A stretch of 64,000 bases of DNA from Phylloscopus collybita (GCA_027886175.1 JAJNNQ010000075.1:62078001-62142000); one strand, 5' to 3'. Shown: positions 1-17,297, counted from the first letter of the stretch. Notes: generated by a model not told the origin, from the sequence alone. Numbers and translations are program-made.

Positions 1-472
1 GTAGAACGTTTTGGACAATTGACCAGAGAGACTGACTAAAGAGATCTAGATAAGCAGTAGTCATGCAGTTTAAAATAATATGGACTGTATAAAGAAAACA
101 CGGTAGCTTTATAGGTATTACAAGTTGTCATGCTACAAACACAACATTTAGTAAATCAGCTGTCTAGATATGATTTCAAAACAAGAATATATATCCACCC
201 TTTCAGTCTGAGGTCAAATCCCAATGCGTCTGAAGCTTTCTGGTATAAATAATACCAATAATAACAACAACAACCACCACCACCATAATGAAGCTTTGTG
301 CATGTTTTAGAATTTGGTCTCAGAAAATATTCTAGGAAAGAATCACAAGAATCAGTGATTTAATGGAATGACACTTCCAACTACTGAACTTTTTTCTGTT
401 TGCATTTCTCACAAAGTTTCCTGTAAGACTGAATTCAACTAGAATTGAACTGGAATACACAGAATTACTTAC
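1..472 (-). other. GABBR2: GABBR2 intron, partial, downstream of the helix-2 exon
   Basis: This is the start of the intron that follows the helix-2 exon; its donor reads GTAAGT at 467-472 on the minus strand. The next exon, expected to begin with codons for V-R-T-W in the known receptor, is not found before the left edge. The stretch holds a short degenerate trinucleotide repeat near 247-288 and nothing else I recognise. If the donor were ignored, the frame stays open from the exon down to about position 332 before a stop. Confidence 0.85.
247..288. repeat. Degenerate AAT/AAC/ACC trinucleotide tract
   Basis: A short run grades from AAT through AAC to ACC triplets, as in an interrupted microsatellite. 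It is intronic, and no function is implied. Confidence 0.7.
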
Positions 473-605
473 TGTGCAAAGTGTCTCAAATGTCTTTTCG
501 GAGACAAAGGATCCATCAAGACCAAAAAGAAAAATAGATGCATAAGAAAGCATCCCTCCAAGGATAATAAGGTTGTTCATGTAGGGACTGGACATCTTTA
601 TTAGT
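473..605 (-). CDS. GABBR2: GABA-B receptor subunit 2, internal exon with transmembrane helix 2
   Basis: This 133 bp exon encodes 44 full codons beginning [11 protein letters not shown] and ending F-E-T-L-C-T. I recognise it as helix 2 and the first extracellular loop of GABBR2, essentially identical to the mammalian protein from memory. GABBR2 is the class C GPCR subunit that pairs with GABBR1 at the plasma membrane and couples to Gi/o proteins, while GABBR1 binds GABA. The acceptor is ...TTTTGTCCATAG just above 605. The first base completes a Lys codon split with the exon at 1097-1247. The donor ACA/GTAAGT leaves phase 0, which fits the V-R-T-W start of the next known exon. The ATG at 595-593 is an internal Met, not a start codon. 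Confidence 0.97.
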
Positions 606-4336
<3,731 letters not shown>

Positions 4337-4417
4337 CTTGGAACCTGATGCTGTTGTTGATTATTACCAATTTGTCATCCACAGCATTGTATTCTCCCAC
4401 CTTTACTTCCTTTTGTT
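4337..4417 (-). CDS. GABBR2: GABA-B receptor subunit 2, 81 bp exon at the end of the ectodomain
   Basis: This exon encodes 26 full codons, Q-K-E-V-K-V-G-E-Y-N-A-V-D-D-K-L and then V-I-I-N-N-S-I-R-F-Q, flanked by split codons. The known human segment has E-V-K-V-G-E-Y-N-A-V and I-I-N-D-T-I-R-F-Q-G in the same order, so identity is clear though divergence is higher than in the membrane exons. N-N-S is an N-glycosylation sequon, matching N-D-T in human. The acceptor TTTCTCTGCAG precedes it and the donor CAAG/GTAGGA follows. Two starting bases complete a Glu codon with the preceding exon, and one trailing G joins the helix-1 exon as Gly. Both ends are phase 1 and the length divides by three, so skipping the exon would keep the frame. 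The product segment lies extracellularly, at the C-terminal edge of the Venus-flytrap domain. Confidence 0.94.
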
Positions 4418-5601
4418 CTGCAGAGAAACAAAGAAGAGTGATTGTTTGTGGCAGTTCACATGTTCTCAATTGTTCAACTGATTTTTTTCTTTTTTGACAG
4501 TATGTCAAAAGGAAAAGAAATATGAAAGAATAGGCCATGAATAATTAAAACAGAATTCCAGACAGCTAACATCATTAAAAGAAACATTTCTGGTTCTTGA
4601 AAGGAATGTAAAGCATTTTTAAGAAATCATTTACATAATCAGGAAACTGTTATCGGACAGAGTCATCTCCAGCTTAAAGATCACACAGTTTCTTACTGGC
4701 TCACACTATGTGGGACATTTTTACTGGGAGAACAAACACAGCTAAATCACACACTCCCCTCCCATTTAAAGAACTAGGACATCTTGCTTGTGAAGTATTT
4801 CCCAGGAGAGTCATGGTGGCAGGCTCCAGCCAGCATGGAGCAGACTGGCTAGTTAGCAGATATGCTGGGAATCAAATCTCTGACTGGGAATTAGCGACTC
4901 ATTAATACCCTGACTGCAGAACATACTGTGTTATGTAACTAAAGCCAAGGCGCACTTGAGTTGAAATTTTACAGTTAGTCCTATCTGGTATTTTGGGACT
5001 GCCTCATGGACTTCTTGTACCTGACAGAATCAACTGTGTAGGTAGAGGAATTTTTTTGTTTGCTGCCTCGGCCATTGTACCTGAAACTCTGACATGCATC
5101 TATCCCACACTTCTACCATCAATTATTTTCTGCTATTTTTGTTGAGATTATGGTATGGCTTAGAAGCACAGGATCTTACTGAATTATCATTTTTACACTA
5201 AAACTTTTACATTTTGATGAGACTTACAAATCACAGGCCCATTGGCTAAAGATTTCTTTGAAGAGCTGGCTCAGCAGAGACAAAAATTTCCTTTCAGGCC
5301 TTTCTGTCTGGGCATGCACAACCCAATTTACATTTAAATTCCAAGCTCATGACCCTATTTGTGACACTGATTTTGGGAGCTGATGATCTTGAGCTAGATG
5401 GCAAATTTGGAAAGCCTGTATTTCACCCAACAGCTCCACATTAACCTTTTCTCCTTTCTCACTCAAAGTGATTTTGCCTGTTCAGCTCTGCTGAATATAG
5501 CAGCTAGCTCCATTTTAGTAAAATCTACAGTCTGACTAATACTAATCTGAGAGCTCACAGGAGGTAAAAGTTAACACAAATCACTATTTTTATTGTTATG
5601 T

Positions 5602-5620
5602 TGTTATATATATATATAGT
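5602..5620. repeat. Short (TA)n tract
   Basis: About 19 bp of alternating A and T within the long intron; a minor microsatellite. Confidence 0.6.
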
Positions 5621-8600
5621 TATATCTTTAAAATTGTCTACAACAAATTGTAGACTGGGCTGCAAATCCGGCAGAGGGTCCTGGGCGTTTACTACACACC
5701 CATCAAGAGCTGGAGTTTGCAGTTCTGAAGCCTTATTTGCCTTTCCCATGAGCACGATCCACCTAAAACTAGTTTGAAATAAAAGCAAAATCGCCTAGTG
5801 TCCAGCAGCAGTTTTAAAAGCCCGTCCACATGGCATCATATACTCTTAGAAGTGAACATAAGTTTATAATTTTGTCACAGATTGAACATTCACAGTGAAA
5901 TCGATACATGAATCAATTCTTGACAATCTTAAACAATAAAATATTCCCAGTTGTCATCTAAAAGCTAAAATGGTTAATGCTAAAACCAGAACCGATCTAC
6001 TTCCACTTGTATTTGCAGCGTGACAGCTGTTACCTGTAGATCTAAAACATCAAAACCCAACCTAGAGAGAAAAATATCAGGCTGCATATTGATATACGGT
6101 GGGCATATTAGATACCAGATAGTCCACAGCCTCTCCTGACAGCCAAAGGGGATGCCACACGCCTTGGTGTAGGTCTAGCCCCAGCTTCACAGCAACAGGC
6201 CAAAGCTTCATTGCATAGGAGGGAAATGAGCAATTGCTCTGCAACCACTTCTACATAGAGAGTTTGCTGGGACTAAGTGAGATGTGTGGGAAGCACATAG
6301 CAGGTGGAGAAACACACACAAAAAACCAGTGTAAATCTGTGGTCTGATTACAGTACTGCAATTAAGGAAGTCTTTCTGTAATTATTTCATGTGACAGACA
6401 ACACCATTTCTTTTCAACATTTATACATTCTTACATGGCTTCCTTCACAGCTGGGAAACACTGAGAATGTGCCTGCCCTGTGACAGGGTAGCCTGGGTAC
6501 CAGGAGCTAGCCCTTGAAGGAATGGAGCTCAGTATTTGAAGAAACAAGCCTCCATGGCAGCCTGAGGAGCAAATTTTTTGGATTTAGAAACCCAAGAATA
6601 TGGGGGAAACCACCTAATATTTGCTAAGAGGAAACCACGTGGTCAATGCCTTGTCCCTTACCAACAGGAAAGAACAGTTTGCAGAGGACACACTGCACTT
6701 TATGGAAGTCAAGAAGAGCCATAAAGATATTTGATATCTTAAAGTAGTGACAACTGGGGAAATTAGTCTGTGAGGGAAGTAAAACATACCTTTATTAAGA
6801 GGAAGGATATACTATCCATTTTATAGTGTGATTACAGGGGTGCTGAGGGGGAGACACAAAAAAGGGTTTTTGTGAACTTTTGTTCTCCCAGCAAGGACTA
6901 CAGCTGCTGTTTTTTTCAGATCTCCAAGCACAAGTGCTGATCAGTGCACAGAGCCACCTCCAAATATTAATTAAAGGAAGCAAGGAGACAGGACTGTAGT
7001 TCTCTTCTCTCTTCCTCAGGTCATTACAGATAAGGATGGGACTGCAGGCTGAGTTTTCTATACAACACTCCCTTCAGTTTCCTTTGGCAATTCTGAATTA
7101 TTAAAGTTAGTATAGTATTTGTATAATACAGCTCATATCTGTTAAAACCTCTGAGTGTTCAACAACAAAAGGACAGGACAGAGTAGAATTCCTTCAAAGA
7201 AACACACCAACAAAGTACTTTTCAGAATAGTCAGCATATGACGTTGGCTTCTTTCTGTAGTTTTTCTATTATTTTTAACTAGATCTTTCTGTAATCATAA
7301 TAGAGAAGCTCACATTAAAATGCAGAAGAAAAACATGAGGGAAAATGTACTGGGGTTGTGAGATAATATTTGTCAGTACCATGACAGAAGAGAAATTTCA
7401 GAACTTGAATCTGAAGCTGTTCTTTCACAGAGGGACAAAAAAGTATAAAAACTAACCAACCCAGATAAAAGTGGCCCGGAAAAATGTGACTGTAAATTAT
7501 GCCTATAATTCTCCCAGAATTATAAACAATCCTTGTTGTTGATTAATTGTCCCAGAACAGATTACTTATATGGCCCAGATGAAAGTCTTCTGCCAGCAAA
7601 GAATGAGATACTCTGAAGGGTATATTGAAATGTTTTTCTCTACATATTTTATTACAGAATTTTATAGCCCACTTTAAGCAACTCCACATAAATTGACTCA
7701 CTATTACTTAATTAATTAGATCACATTTCACAAAGTTAGTACAGGATTTAAGAGCATATCAGGTAGCTACATGTTCTTGTTGAATAAAAGCAGAAAAAAC
7801 CCCATCCTGCAGCTGATATCGGCTGAATCAAAATGCACAGCAGTATTATTATTGCCTGTTTGACTGTTACCCACTTACACTGAGAATTTCCAGATGTGAC
7901 TGTGCTTAGTTTCAGTTCCTTTCACTATATGATATAATTCCTATTTTCACCAGATTTTTGTAAGTGTACTTATTTACACCTTATGGAGGCAATTTCTACT
8001 GAGAGTGTTTAAGGATGAGAAAAATGCACTTGCAATGCATAAGAGATGGGACAGATGGATTTCCTTTATTTTCTTCCACGAAGACAATGCTGTCTAGCTT
8101 TCAATGACACTGTATCTAAAGCAAATGGCACTCTCAGTTATGCCAGTCTGACTGCAAATAACCCTCATGGTGATGTAGTTAAGCCCACATAAAAATGTTC
8201 ATACCAGTATAAGCACCAGCACAATTTATGCTAATAAAGGCCCCTCTGAAAAACCATCATATCCTAAAAAGTTAAAAAAATACATATATTGATATGCATA
8301 TGCATTCATCAACTCCTGTATGTCTGCTTGGATATATACTCATGTAAAAACTATATCTATGCTACCATAAAGCCAAATTACATGTCTGTCCTAACATCAT
8401 TGCAGTGGCCCAAACCACATGGCTCCAAATGAAGATTAAGGATTTCAAAGCTCATAATAACTTACTATAGCTTGGCACTACTAAGAACACTGTTATGTCA
8501 CTGCAACTCTTTATAAACTTAGAATTCCATGCAAACTACAAAGAGAAATATGAGCAAGTGATAAGTATTCGCTTTCCAAAAAAAATGAAGTAAATTTTAA

Positions 8601-9275
8601 AGTAAATTTAATAAACTTAGAATGGACTATTCTCCAGATAACTAAGGGTTACAGACACCTCTCATCTAGAGGACACAGGCTATGCTTGATTAAGAAGTAG
8701 CAGAAAAATAATACTGCATATAATTGAAAGCCTAAAAAATACCCAGGTCTTAGTCTGTTCTGAAAAACCACGCCTGCAAAAGGTGTTGCCTCCATGACTC
8801 CTCCTTGAAAAGCTTTTCAAAATTCTTTTATATAAGACAGCATGTGTCTTCTCCTGCTTCTCCACACAGTACATGGTCACTGTACTCTCTTAAACCTTCC
8901 TATGACATCAGTTTAACAATCCCTTCTCCCACTGTCTTCCAGATGCCCCTTTTGCTTAACTATCCTAATTCACTGGGAGTGATTAGATACTTAGCCTTTT
9001 AGAAAATCTTGCTTGGTAATCAGCACTCAGCAGCCTGTCTCAGGAACCAATATTATTAAACCTTGTCCTACAACAGAACCATTTAGTTTCTGAGCATTAT
9101 TCCTTATACATGTATCACAGTTCAACAGGAATGCTGGCAGCTATAGGGAATACTTAGTCATCAGATCTCTGAAGAATTTTGGAAAAGTGTTTGCCAACAT
9201 GTTAAACTAAGCATGGTACATATGCACCCGAAATACTTGAAGAAGAAAATGACTCTAAAATTTGGAAAGATTATC

Positions 9276-9860
9276 TGGTGGTTTCAGCTGGGGTAAAGTT
9301 AATTTTTTTCACAGTGGCTAGTACTGGGCTGTGTTTTGTATTTCTGCTGGACACAGTGTTGATAAGACAGAGATGTTTTCCTTCTTGCTGAGCAGGGCTT
9401 GCACAGAGTCAAGGGCTTTCTGCTTTTCATACTGACACGTTGGCAAGGGGCTGGAGGTACATGGGAGGCTGGGATGAGACACAACTGGGACAGATGATCT
9501 CAACTGACCAAAGGGATATTCCAGGCCATATGGTATCATGCTCAGGATACAAAGTGGGGGAAGAAGGAGGAAGGAGGGGATACTTGGAGTGACAGCATGT
9601 GTCTTCCCAAGTAAATGTTACATGTGATGGGGCTCTCCTGGAAATGGCTGAACAGCTGCCAGTCAATGGGAAGTGGTGAATGAATTCCTTGTTTTGCTTT
9701 GCCTGTGTGCATGGCTTCTGCTTTTCCTATTAAACTGTCTTTATGTCACCCCCTGAGTTCTATGCTTTTACCTTGCCAATTCTTGCCTCAGTCCTGCTGG
9801 TGGAGGAGTAACCAAGTGGCTCTGTGGGGCTTGGCTGCTGACTGGGGTTAAACCACGATA
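9276..9860 (+). mobile_element. Avian endogenous retrovirus solo LTR
   Basis: About 585 bp matches a widespread avian LTR that I recognise by its text. It opens TGGTGGTTTCAGCTGGGGTA and contains the phrases CAACTGACCAAAGGGATATT and GGGAAGTGGTGAATGAATTC. It has an ATTAAA polyadenylation signal at about 9730 and ends GGGGTTAAACCACGATA. The ends are inverted (GGTGGTTT against AAACCAC), as expected for an LTR. No gag, pol or env frame lies on either side, so it is a solo LTR left by recombination. I could not see a clear target-site duplication. It lies antisense to GABBR2, the usual orientation for tolerated intronic LTRs. Family (ERVL-like or ERVK-like) is not assigned. Confidence 0.88.
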
Positions 9861-12800
9861 GACTTTAATCTCAAATTTCTAATCAATCTCCTAGACATGA
9901 ATCAAAAATCATGCCACCGCACAAGCACTCACAGTTTCAAAGATACATCTGACCTGCCTTAAAGCTCACCATTAGCAAGCTATTGGCAACTTGTTGATAG
10001 GTTCAATCCAGAGAAAGAGTGAAGGGTGCTCTGACACTTTACATTATGGTGTCCTATAAGGCTTGTCTCTCTCCAATTTAGCTTCTGCTCACACTCCCTT
10101 TTAAAGAGTGAATGCTTTTCTTTAACACTTTACCCTGCCAGTCACCTAGCAATCATTCGTCACTGACAGGTCGTAGGTCTTCTTTCTCATTCCCTCTATT
10201 GCCTCCTGGGAAGGCTCCTGAAGAGATTAGGTGCTGCACTGAGCGACAGCAATCCTGTGGCCAAGAGTGTTCAGAGAGCAAGTCACGGGTAAGAAGACTG
10301 GCCAAACACAAGCAGTGAAAAATTTAAGCTGGTGACTGAAAACTGATGCCAAGCCTGAGAACACTTCCCTTATTTCAATAAATCCCATGCAAATTGCCTG
10401 CAAAATCTCTGCTAACCTGCTGTACCTGTCTCACTCCTTTTGAAAGCTATTTCATGAAATAACGACCTACCAAATAACTGGAAATGCTGTCTCAAATGCC
10501 TTTACAATACTGAATGAAGCTAAGTGTCAGAAAAGCTAATTTCCTTCAGAATACACACAGAAACAATTTCATGTTGTGGATCATGTAGAAAGTCTTAGCA
10601 AATTAATGCAATCTTAACTTTCATAATATATCCTTGTCAGACAGGACTGAGAAGCTTTTTAGTTATCCTTATCACATATCAGCAATAAGCAACACCAGTT
10701 GAAAGTTTCTAATTAAAAAAAAAAGAATCACAATAGAAGCTTATAAATAATGAATGAGCAAAACCTTTTTCATCCACTTGCAGGCAACCATTTCTTTGTT
10801 TAAAGACAAATATGCTGAGATTAAGAATTGCAGTTCAAATAAGGAAGAAAATGTCAAGTCAGATGGAAGATTATTCTTTAGCAGAAGCTGCCAGAAAATA
10901 AAGACTCAAGGAAGAAAAACATGTTACCTTTGCAAGGATTTGAATTGGGACAGTTTTTACCCTTGTAATTAGTTAAAATTTGTTTTGCCCTAAGAAATAC
11001 CACTTTCATCTTTAACTGCTGCATAGCTATTTTCTTCATTTAAGGTTTTATTTATGTGTTTTATTTACGAAATCCTAGATTTCACTGCATTGGAAACATA
11101 TACACAGCATACAGGAAATCTCGAGTTATGAAAGCAGTATATATAGTAAGTGATAATTACTCCTCATAACCAGTTCTCTGGCTGTAAATCTTTCAGTCAC
11201 CCATAAAGCAAAAAAGACAGAAAGGTCAAACCAGACAAAGGTCAAACAGGGTATCCTTAGAGTCAGGATAAATCTAAGGAATCTTAACACTGGGCATATT
11301 TCACGATGTTAGTAGTGGTATTTTGCCAAAAGGACACAGCAAGTAGCACATAAAATATCATTAAATAACCTGAGCTCACAAAGAAACTAGTAATTTTGTA
11401 GCCCAAGAAGAGGAATTCTATAAAAATTTCAAGAACGTGCATTTTTACGAGCTTACAAAAATTATTTTTACTGATTCTTTCACCTTCCTTATTATACTTC
11501 TGTCTCTTGGTTTGTTAGACTGACCCCTAGCTCTGTATAGAAATTTACAAGTACAGTTCATATGGATTTAATGCCTAAAAATATTAGGTATTTATATATT
11601 ATGTATCAAGGAAAGAGCTACATAATGAAATAAAAAAAATAAAGACTCTATTTAAAACAATTATATCTTTAAATGTGGATTGTTAACACCATCATCATAG
11701 CTTTCATTCAGGAAACTAAGAAAGGTATAACCAAGTATAAAGAAATGAAGGCACATCATCCATGAAGCATAACAATGGTTGTGATTAAGCAAGTGAACAG
11801 AGTTTACATTATTTTTTCTAAATAGAAGTTCCTGTTTCTTAGGATGCTTAATAAAATCCTTGATAGTTTGAAAAGAGGTTGTACATGAGATCACACTTTT
11901 TCTTGGATTTAATAATTGTAGTATAAATTCTTGACTGATATCAAACTGTGTAACCTGAAAAGTATGTCAGTAATTTGAGTCAACTCTAGTGAGCTAAAAG
12001 ATAAAAATATATATTCAAGTGGATATGGTATGATTATATTCTAGGATACATGGATGTGCGATAACTGCAACATCTTAGTCTAGCCAAGGGTTATCCTGTT
12101 CTGCTGTTCATTGTCTTTTATCATTTGATTAACTTTTCAGAGAATGCAAATCCTCATCATTCTGGACATTTATTTGCCAAAATAAATTATTCTTTAAAGC
12201 TGAATGGTGTAATTATACATCTTCTTTAGTATTAATATTTATCTAAACATAGCATGGTCTACAAAAATTGCTATTTATACCATTTATCACTTGGAATTAC
12301 TTCTTCCTGGCAGAGTCCAAACCCAGCAGTATTTCTTGACTCAGAATTTACGGTGGGAACAATCATGAAAAGAGATTTGCTCAATTAATAAATGATAATT
12401 CAACTTTGTTACCTGTTGTGGCATACACTAGTCCATTTTCTACAGGGATGTGTGAGGGAATCAGCCTGCACAAGCATGGGCTGACTTCCCAGCAGAATTC
12501 CCAGGAGCTTCCCAGGTTGGAAAGGCCACCCGGGCAGTGACAGGTTTGGACATGGATGCCACTCATCTGCAGTGAAGCTCCCCTGGCAGCAGCTCAGGGC
12601 CCAGCAGCAGCTCCATCTGTCAGAGTCTCTCCAGGAGAGGGACAACTGAAGGCAGGACCATGCAGGGCATGGAGGTGCCAGTGAGAGAGGTGGTGGCCAC
12701 ATTCTCTTGCCTCCTGAGCTTGATTTCAGAGCACTGAAATGTCAGAGCCTGTGAGGCACAATTCAAGATACACCATGACACTGCACTCATTCAAAGGTAA

Positions 12801-14940
12801 GGGACAGCAAACCACAGGACTGCAATGTATCCATTTCAAAAATCAATGGTGTTTCCAAAGAAACCCAAGATGACAGAGCATTAGTGTGTCCACATCTTAT
12901 TACTAGATTTTTATTTTTTTTTAGCTAAAAGAAAAGTTAGTCGTGAACTTAAATCCACCAAGCAGTGTCATTTAGGGAAGAAAAAACCTGGGAATAGCAC
13001 TGCTGTCAGTCTTTCCTGACTTACCGGGGTAAAGTACACATGCAGCTGAAAAATGCAAGACATCCAAGACAGTGACCTAATCCCACTTGCCATCTGCTAG
13101 CTCAGCATTTAAGCTTTCCATACAAACATGACAGATGATGTGATAGAGGATATCCTGACAGGAAAGACAGGGTCCCCAGGGACCTGGATGACCCTGACTC
13201 CAGCCCAGCTACACACTCTGATTGAATGAGAAAGAAGATCAAGGTGACCTTTTCCTCCTCTGGTATGCTTAATATTCTAGCATTTCATTTGATTTTCTTG
13301 TGCATGCCCAAAAGAAATATTTTGCTACAACTACTTGAGCCCATTACTTCTGTAACTGAAATTCTAAATTCAATCTGTAGCATCAATTATTTTTTGCTGT
13401 AGACAAAACAAATTTAAAAATCCGTGTCAGTTACTTAGAAAGCCTGATGCAGTTACCTTTTCCCAGAGAGGCTTTTCTTGTCAGTGTGGTGATGCACAGC
13501 AGAACAATTTGACAGTAGTCCTGGTTTGTGGACAGCTTCAGCTGACCTGCACACGGCTGCCAAGTTCTCTGCCACTGTGTTTATGGTGGCTGCTCAGATG
13601 TACAGGATGAGCTGCATGATGCACCTCTCTTTTTGAGGGTTGGTTAGCCCTTGCTAATTTAAATGATAACTAAACTTAAGTGCACAACATGACAGAAATA
13701 AAAATGTCTCCCAGAGCAGAAGATATGTGCTTGACCAAAGGATCATGCCAGCAATCACGCCTCCCAGCAAGGTTGTTTTCCCTTCACTGAGGAAGGCATG
13801 CCTGCTTTCTGGTGTTCTCAGAATCAGTGAAGAGACATAAACTCCATTTTGGCACATTTGGATGCATATCTGTGATTATATAATTAGGGCCTCCCCTCAC
13901 CTTCTGTCAGGTGTTCTGTGTTCCCCCACCCCTGGCAGAGGATGGCTCAGCACATGCTGAGCAGCCTCCCAGACAGCTGTGCCTGCTCTGCTCCAGCTGA
14001 GAGGCCCTAAACCAAGATGCTTTGGCTTCTTCCTTACATACTACATCCTTAAACTTTTACAGAGTTAAGAGGGTGCTATTTAAAGGTTGTAGTTTCACAG
14101 TTACCAAGCCTGAAGACAGAGGAGAGCAGCAGCTGCTGTGCATGTGTGTTAGATCTCAACTACTCATTATGTCCTTGAATAACCATTCCTGCCATTACAC
14201 CAGGTGGCCTGTGAAAGCACTGTAGCTCATGAAGAGCACTCTTCATGATTCAGGGTCAAACCCAAAGGCAGAATTCCCACTGTCCTCATCCTAAAACACA
14301 AAATAAGGGAGTTGAGGCAGTGCTGAACACACATTCATACAAAACTGCAAATTCTATGCTCTTTCCTGTCTTACAATTTGTACAGTAGCTGTCAAAGTTT
14401 ATTCCTGTACAAGAAGTGTATTTTTGAGTCATCCAGGCTGGTTTGTTCCAAATACCTTATCCAGGACTTGTAGGAGAATAATTCAAGAAAAGCTTTAGAG
14501 CAACAAAAAGCCCACTTGAGCGGTAACCTGCAAGTACAAGCACTTACTGAGATATAGGGGAAACTACAAAGGCTCCCAAGTAGCAATAGCCCCCCTAGAT
14601 CACTGTTTCAGTTTCTGCTGCTGAGATGAACAAAATAATCACTCAAAGAGCCATGGAAAGCCAGAGACTTTAAGACATTAGAAGACAGCTCTAGACTTCC
14701 CCTGACAATCAGCTCCCCATGCAAAAGTCACATGGGATCAAGATTGGATTCCTCTGTCCTCAGGGAGGTATGCTTTGCTCCCATAAGGGACAGGCTTGTC
14801 ACTTCTACAATTAGGGACTGCACCCTAGGGAGTGAGAGAATGAGAAGTGTGATACAATGCCAGGATGCCTGTCTAACCCAAGAACTACATGATTATTTGG
14901 GTGAGAAAAGTGTGTGCCTGACTGCAAATTTCAGTGTTTT

Positions 14941-15012
14941 AGAATTATAGGAAGGGTCCTTAAAGATCATCTAGTTCCAACCCTGCTGCCGTGGGCAGAG
15001 ATGCATTTTACA
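14941..15012 (-). mobile_element. CR1 LINE 3'-end fragment
   Basis: The plus strand reads AGAATTATAGGAAGGGTCCT, followed by TAAAGATCATCTAGTTCCAA and CCCTGCTGCCGTGGGCAGAG. This is the antisense of the CR1 3' tail found throughout bird genomes. Only about 70 bp remains, 5'-truncated in the usual way. Confidence 0.85.
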
Positions 15013-15694
15013 GGTAATAGTGGCTGCTGGGAAATTACTCTTCAAAATCTATGCTTCTTGTCTGTCTTTTTGATCCCCATGAGGTCACCTGAGAAGTTTG
15101 GAAAATTTGGGTTACTCACCAGGAGGAGGGATGCTGTGAGACAGTAAACACATGTGTGAGAGACCCCAGAGCCCGGGGCACTGGCTGAGGGGTGCAGGTG
15201 GTGAGGCTGTGAAGCCCCATGAGCTCAAGCACTGGAAGAAGAGAAAAAAATGGCCATGCTCCACTCAGCTCTCACAGGCTTTAAAAGACAGATCCAGGAG
15301 GTGCAGCCCACCCACGAGAGGCTGCTGTCTGCTAAAGAAGTTGGTGGGGTTTCAAACAACAGCATTTGAAATGTTTTCTGTAACAGCCCCACCCAAAAGA
15401 CCCCTACAAGGATATTTCTCACTTTATAAATTTCCATTTTAAGCTTTTTTTTTTTTTTAATGTAAATATATGTGAATTGTATGTCAGCATGAGACCAAAG
15501 CAGTTGTGAAGCATAACATATTGGCCAATTGAGAATTTAGCCCACCCTGATCCATGCCTTTGCTGTTGCTAGAGTTGATTCACTCCAGATCCTACCAGTA
15601 CCTTTTAGTAGGATGAAATCTTGAATTACAAAATTTACCACTACTGCTCTTTCATTATTTTTTCATTTTAAAATCTAAAGATGTTAAAACTTAT

Positions 15695-15715
15695 GGGGGG
15701 TGTGGGGGGAGGGGG
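15695..15715 (+). other. G-rich block with quadruplex potential
   Basis: The plus strand carries runs of six, six and five G separated by TGT and A. Runs of six can each split, so four G-triplets with short loops are available. It sits in otherwise AT-rich intron. Confidence 0.5.
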
Positions 15716-17257
15716 AACTCTCGAAAATAATAATCTTTGCAAAAGAAAACTCATTAAGAAAACTATTTTGATTGTTTAGATTTGTTTGGGTTTTTTTCAC
15801 CTGTAAGCTGATCCTATTTTCAAGAGAAAAAAACCCCACTCCAATTGGAACTGGTTACAAGTCAAAGTTACAGAGAAGTAACTCATTTTTCCTGCTGCTT
15901 CAGCAAACCTCCATTTGCTTTAACCTGTTTTGAGTAATCTCTTTGTACTAATCCACTGGAAAAAAATAAAAAAGGAGGAAAAAGGTCCAACAGTGATTTC
16001 CTTTTAGCACTAATTAGGAACAACGTGTTTTACTAAAAGCAAACAAATTGGTGTGGAAGACTAAGACACAAAGAACACTTTTAAAGTGAAACTCATTGAT
16101 TTTATCTTTAATGATTGCTTTAAAAATTTTCTTGAAATATGGCACACATCATTGTAGTGCTGTTCCAGTTTAAATTCTGATTTATTTTTCCTTTTATTTC
16201 TTCATCTGGAGTTTGAATATCTACAGGAAGCAGACTAGCATTAAGAGAAAAAGCCTCCCATGGAAAGCTACAGACATTAAATTATAATCACTCTAAATAA
16301 TAAAGAATTTAATAATTAATATAGAGCAGTTATATAATACACCTGACAGAACTCTAGAATAAAGCTGTGTGGCAAACCAGAGCACAAAAGCATTTTTGCA
16401 TAAGCATAGCATTGTATTTGTGCATAACATTAAACACACTTCTCTAAGAGCTTCGAGAATTAAAGCTGATAATTTAGGTACAAAGAGAAAACAATTTGAC
16501 AAGACACTCCTAGTTTGAGAGACTCTATACAGCTCAGGAAATTGATAGCATACAGTGACATTGTCTTGTTAGGACAGGATTTATGCCTATAGGAGTGAAA
16601 TACAATATAAGGCAAAAATCCTTGCGAAGCTGATTAAAACCAGAAAAGCAGAAGTATGCATTTTTTTCTCATGTATGAATATTGCAGTATGAGACTGAAT
16701 AATGGTAGACATTTTTAAAATGTTTTGAGCATAAAATACGAGATTAAATAACCTCCATAAGATGCACAAAACTTCAGAAAACTTTTGTATAAAACTGATG
16801 TAATGGTTTTTTAGTACAAGTGGGATCAAAAGTCAAAAAAATGTAGTGCTTTAAATGAGAGGGATTAGTGTCTAACTATTCTAATATAATGTTTGCCTTT
16901 TGCCTAAGACTATGTTAAAATTGTACGTGAAGAAACCTGAAGCTTGTTTGGAGTATGAAAGGAGAGTAGAGCAGAATTTTGGAAGCAGGTAATGCTAACA
17001 GCGGTTTAAAAAATTTAGAAAGCTTTTCCCTGAAACTGATAGCAAAGTCTTAGTATAAACTACCTAAAAAAGTCATTTGTCCCATTAACTTTATTTCTGA
17101 TGAGTCTGAAAGACAAAACCACAGTGATTAAAGTGTGATAAGGGGTTTTAAACCTTACCTGGAGTGAGTACACATCTCAGTGCATATGCATCTGAGTAAC
17201 TGCTACCAATCCCTTGATATTTACAGCATTTGATGGAAATTTAAGTAATAGGATGTA

Positions 17258-17297
17258 TCCAGAAGAAAAAAAGAAAAAGAAAAAAAGAAAAAGAACA
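17258..17297 (+). repeat. Homopurine A/G tract
   Basis: About 40 bp of A-runs with single G interruptions (GAAAAA-type units); a degenerate (AAAAAG)n low-complexity tract. Confidence 0.75.

Noticed and set aside
11225..11251. Two AGGTCA half-sites as a nuclear-receptor element
   Set aside because: The spacing is too wide for a standard direct repeat, and single half-sites are common.
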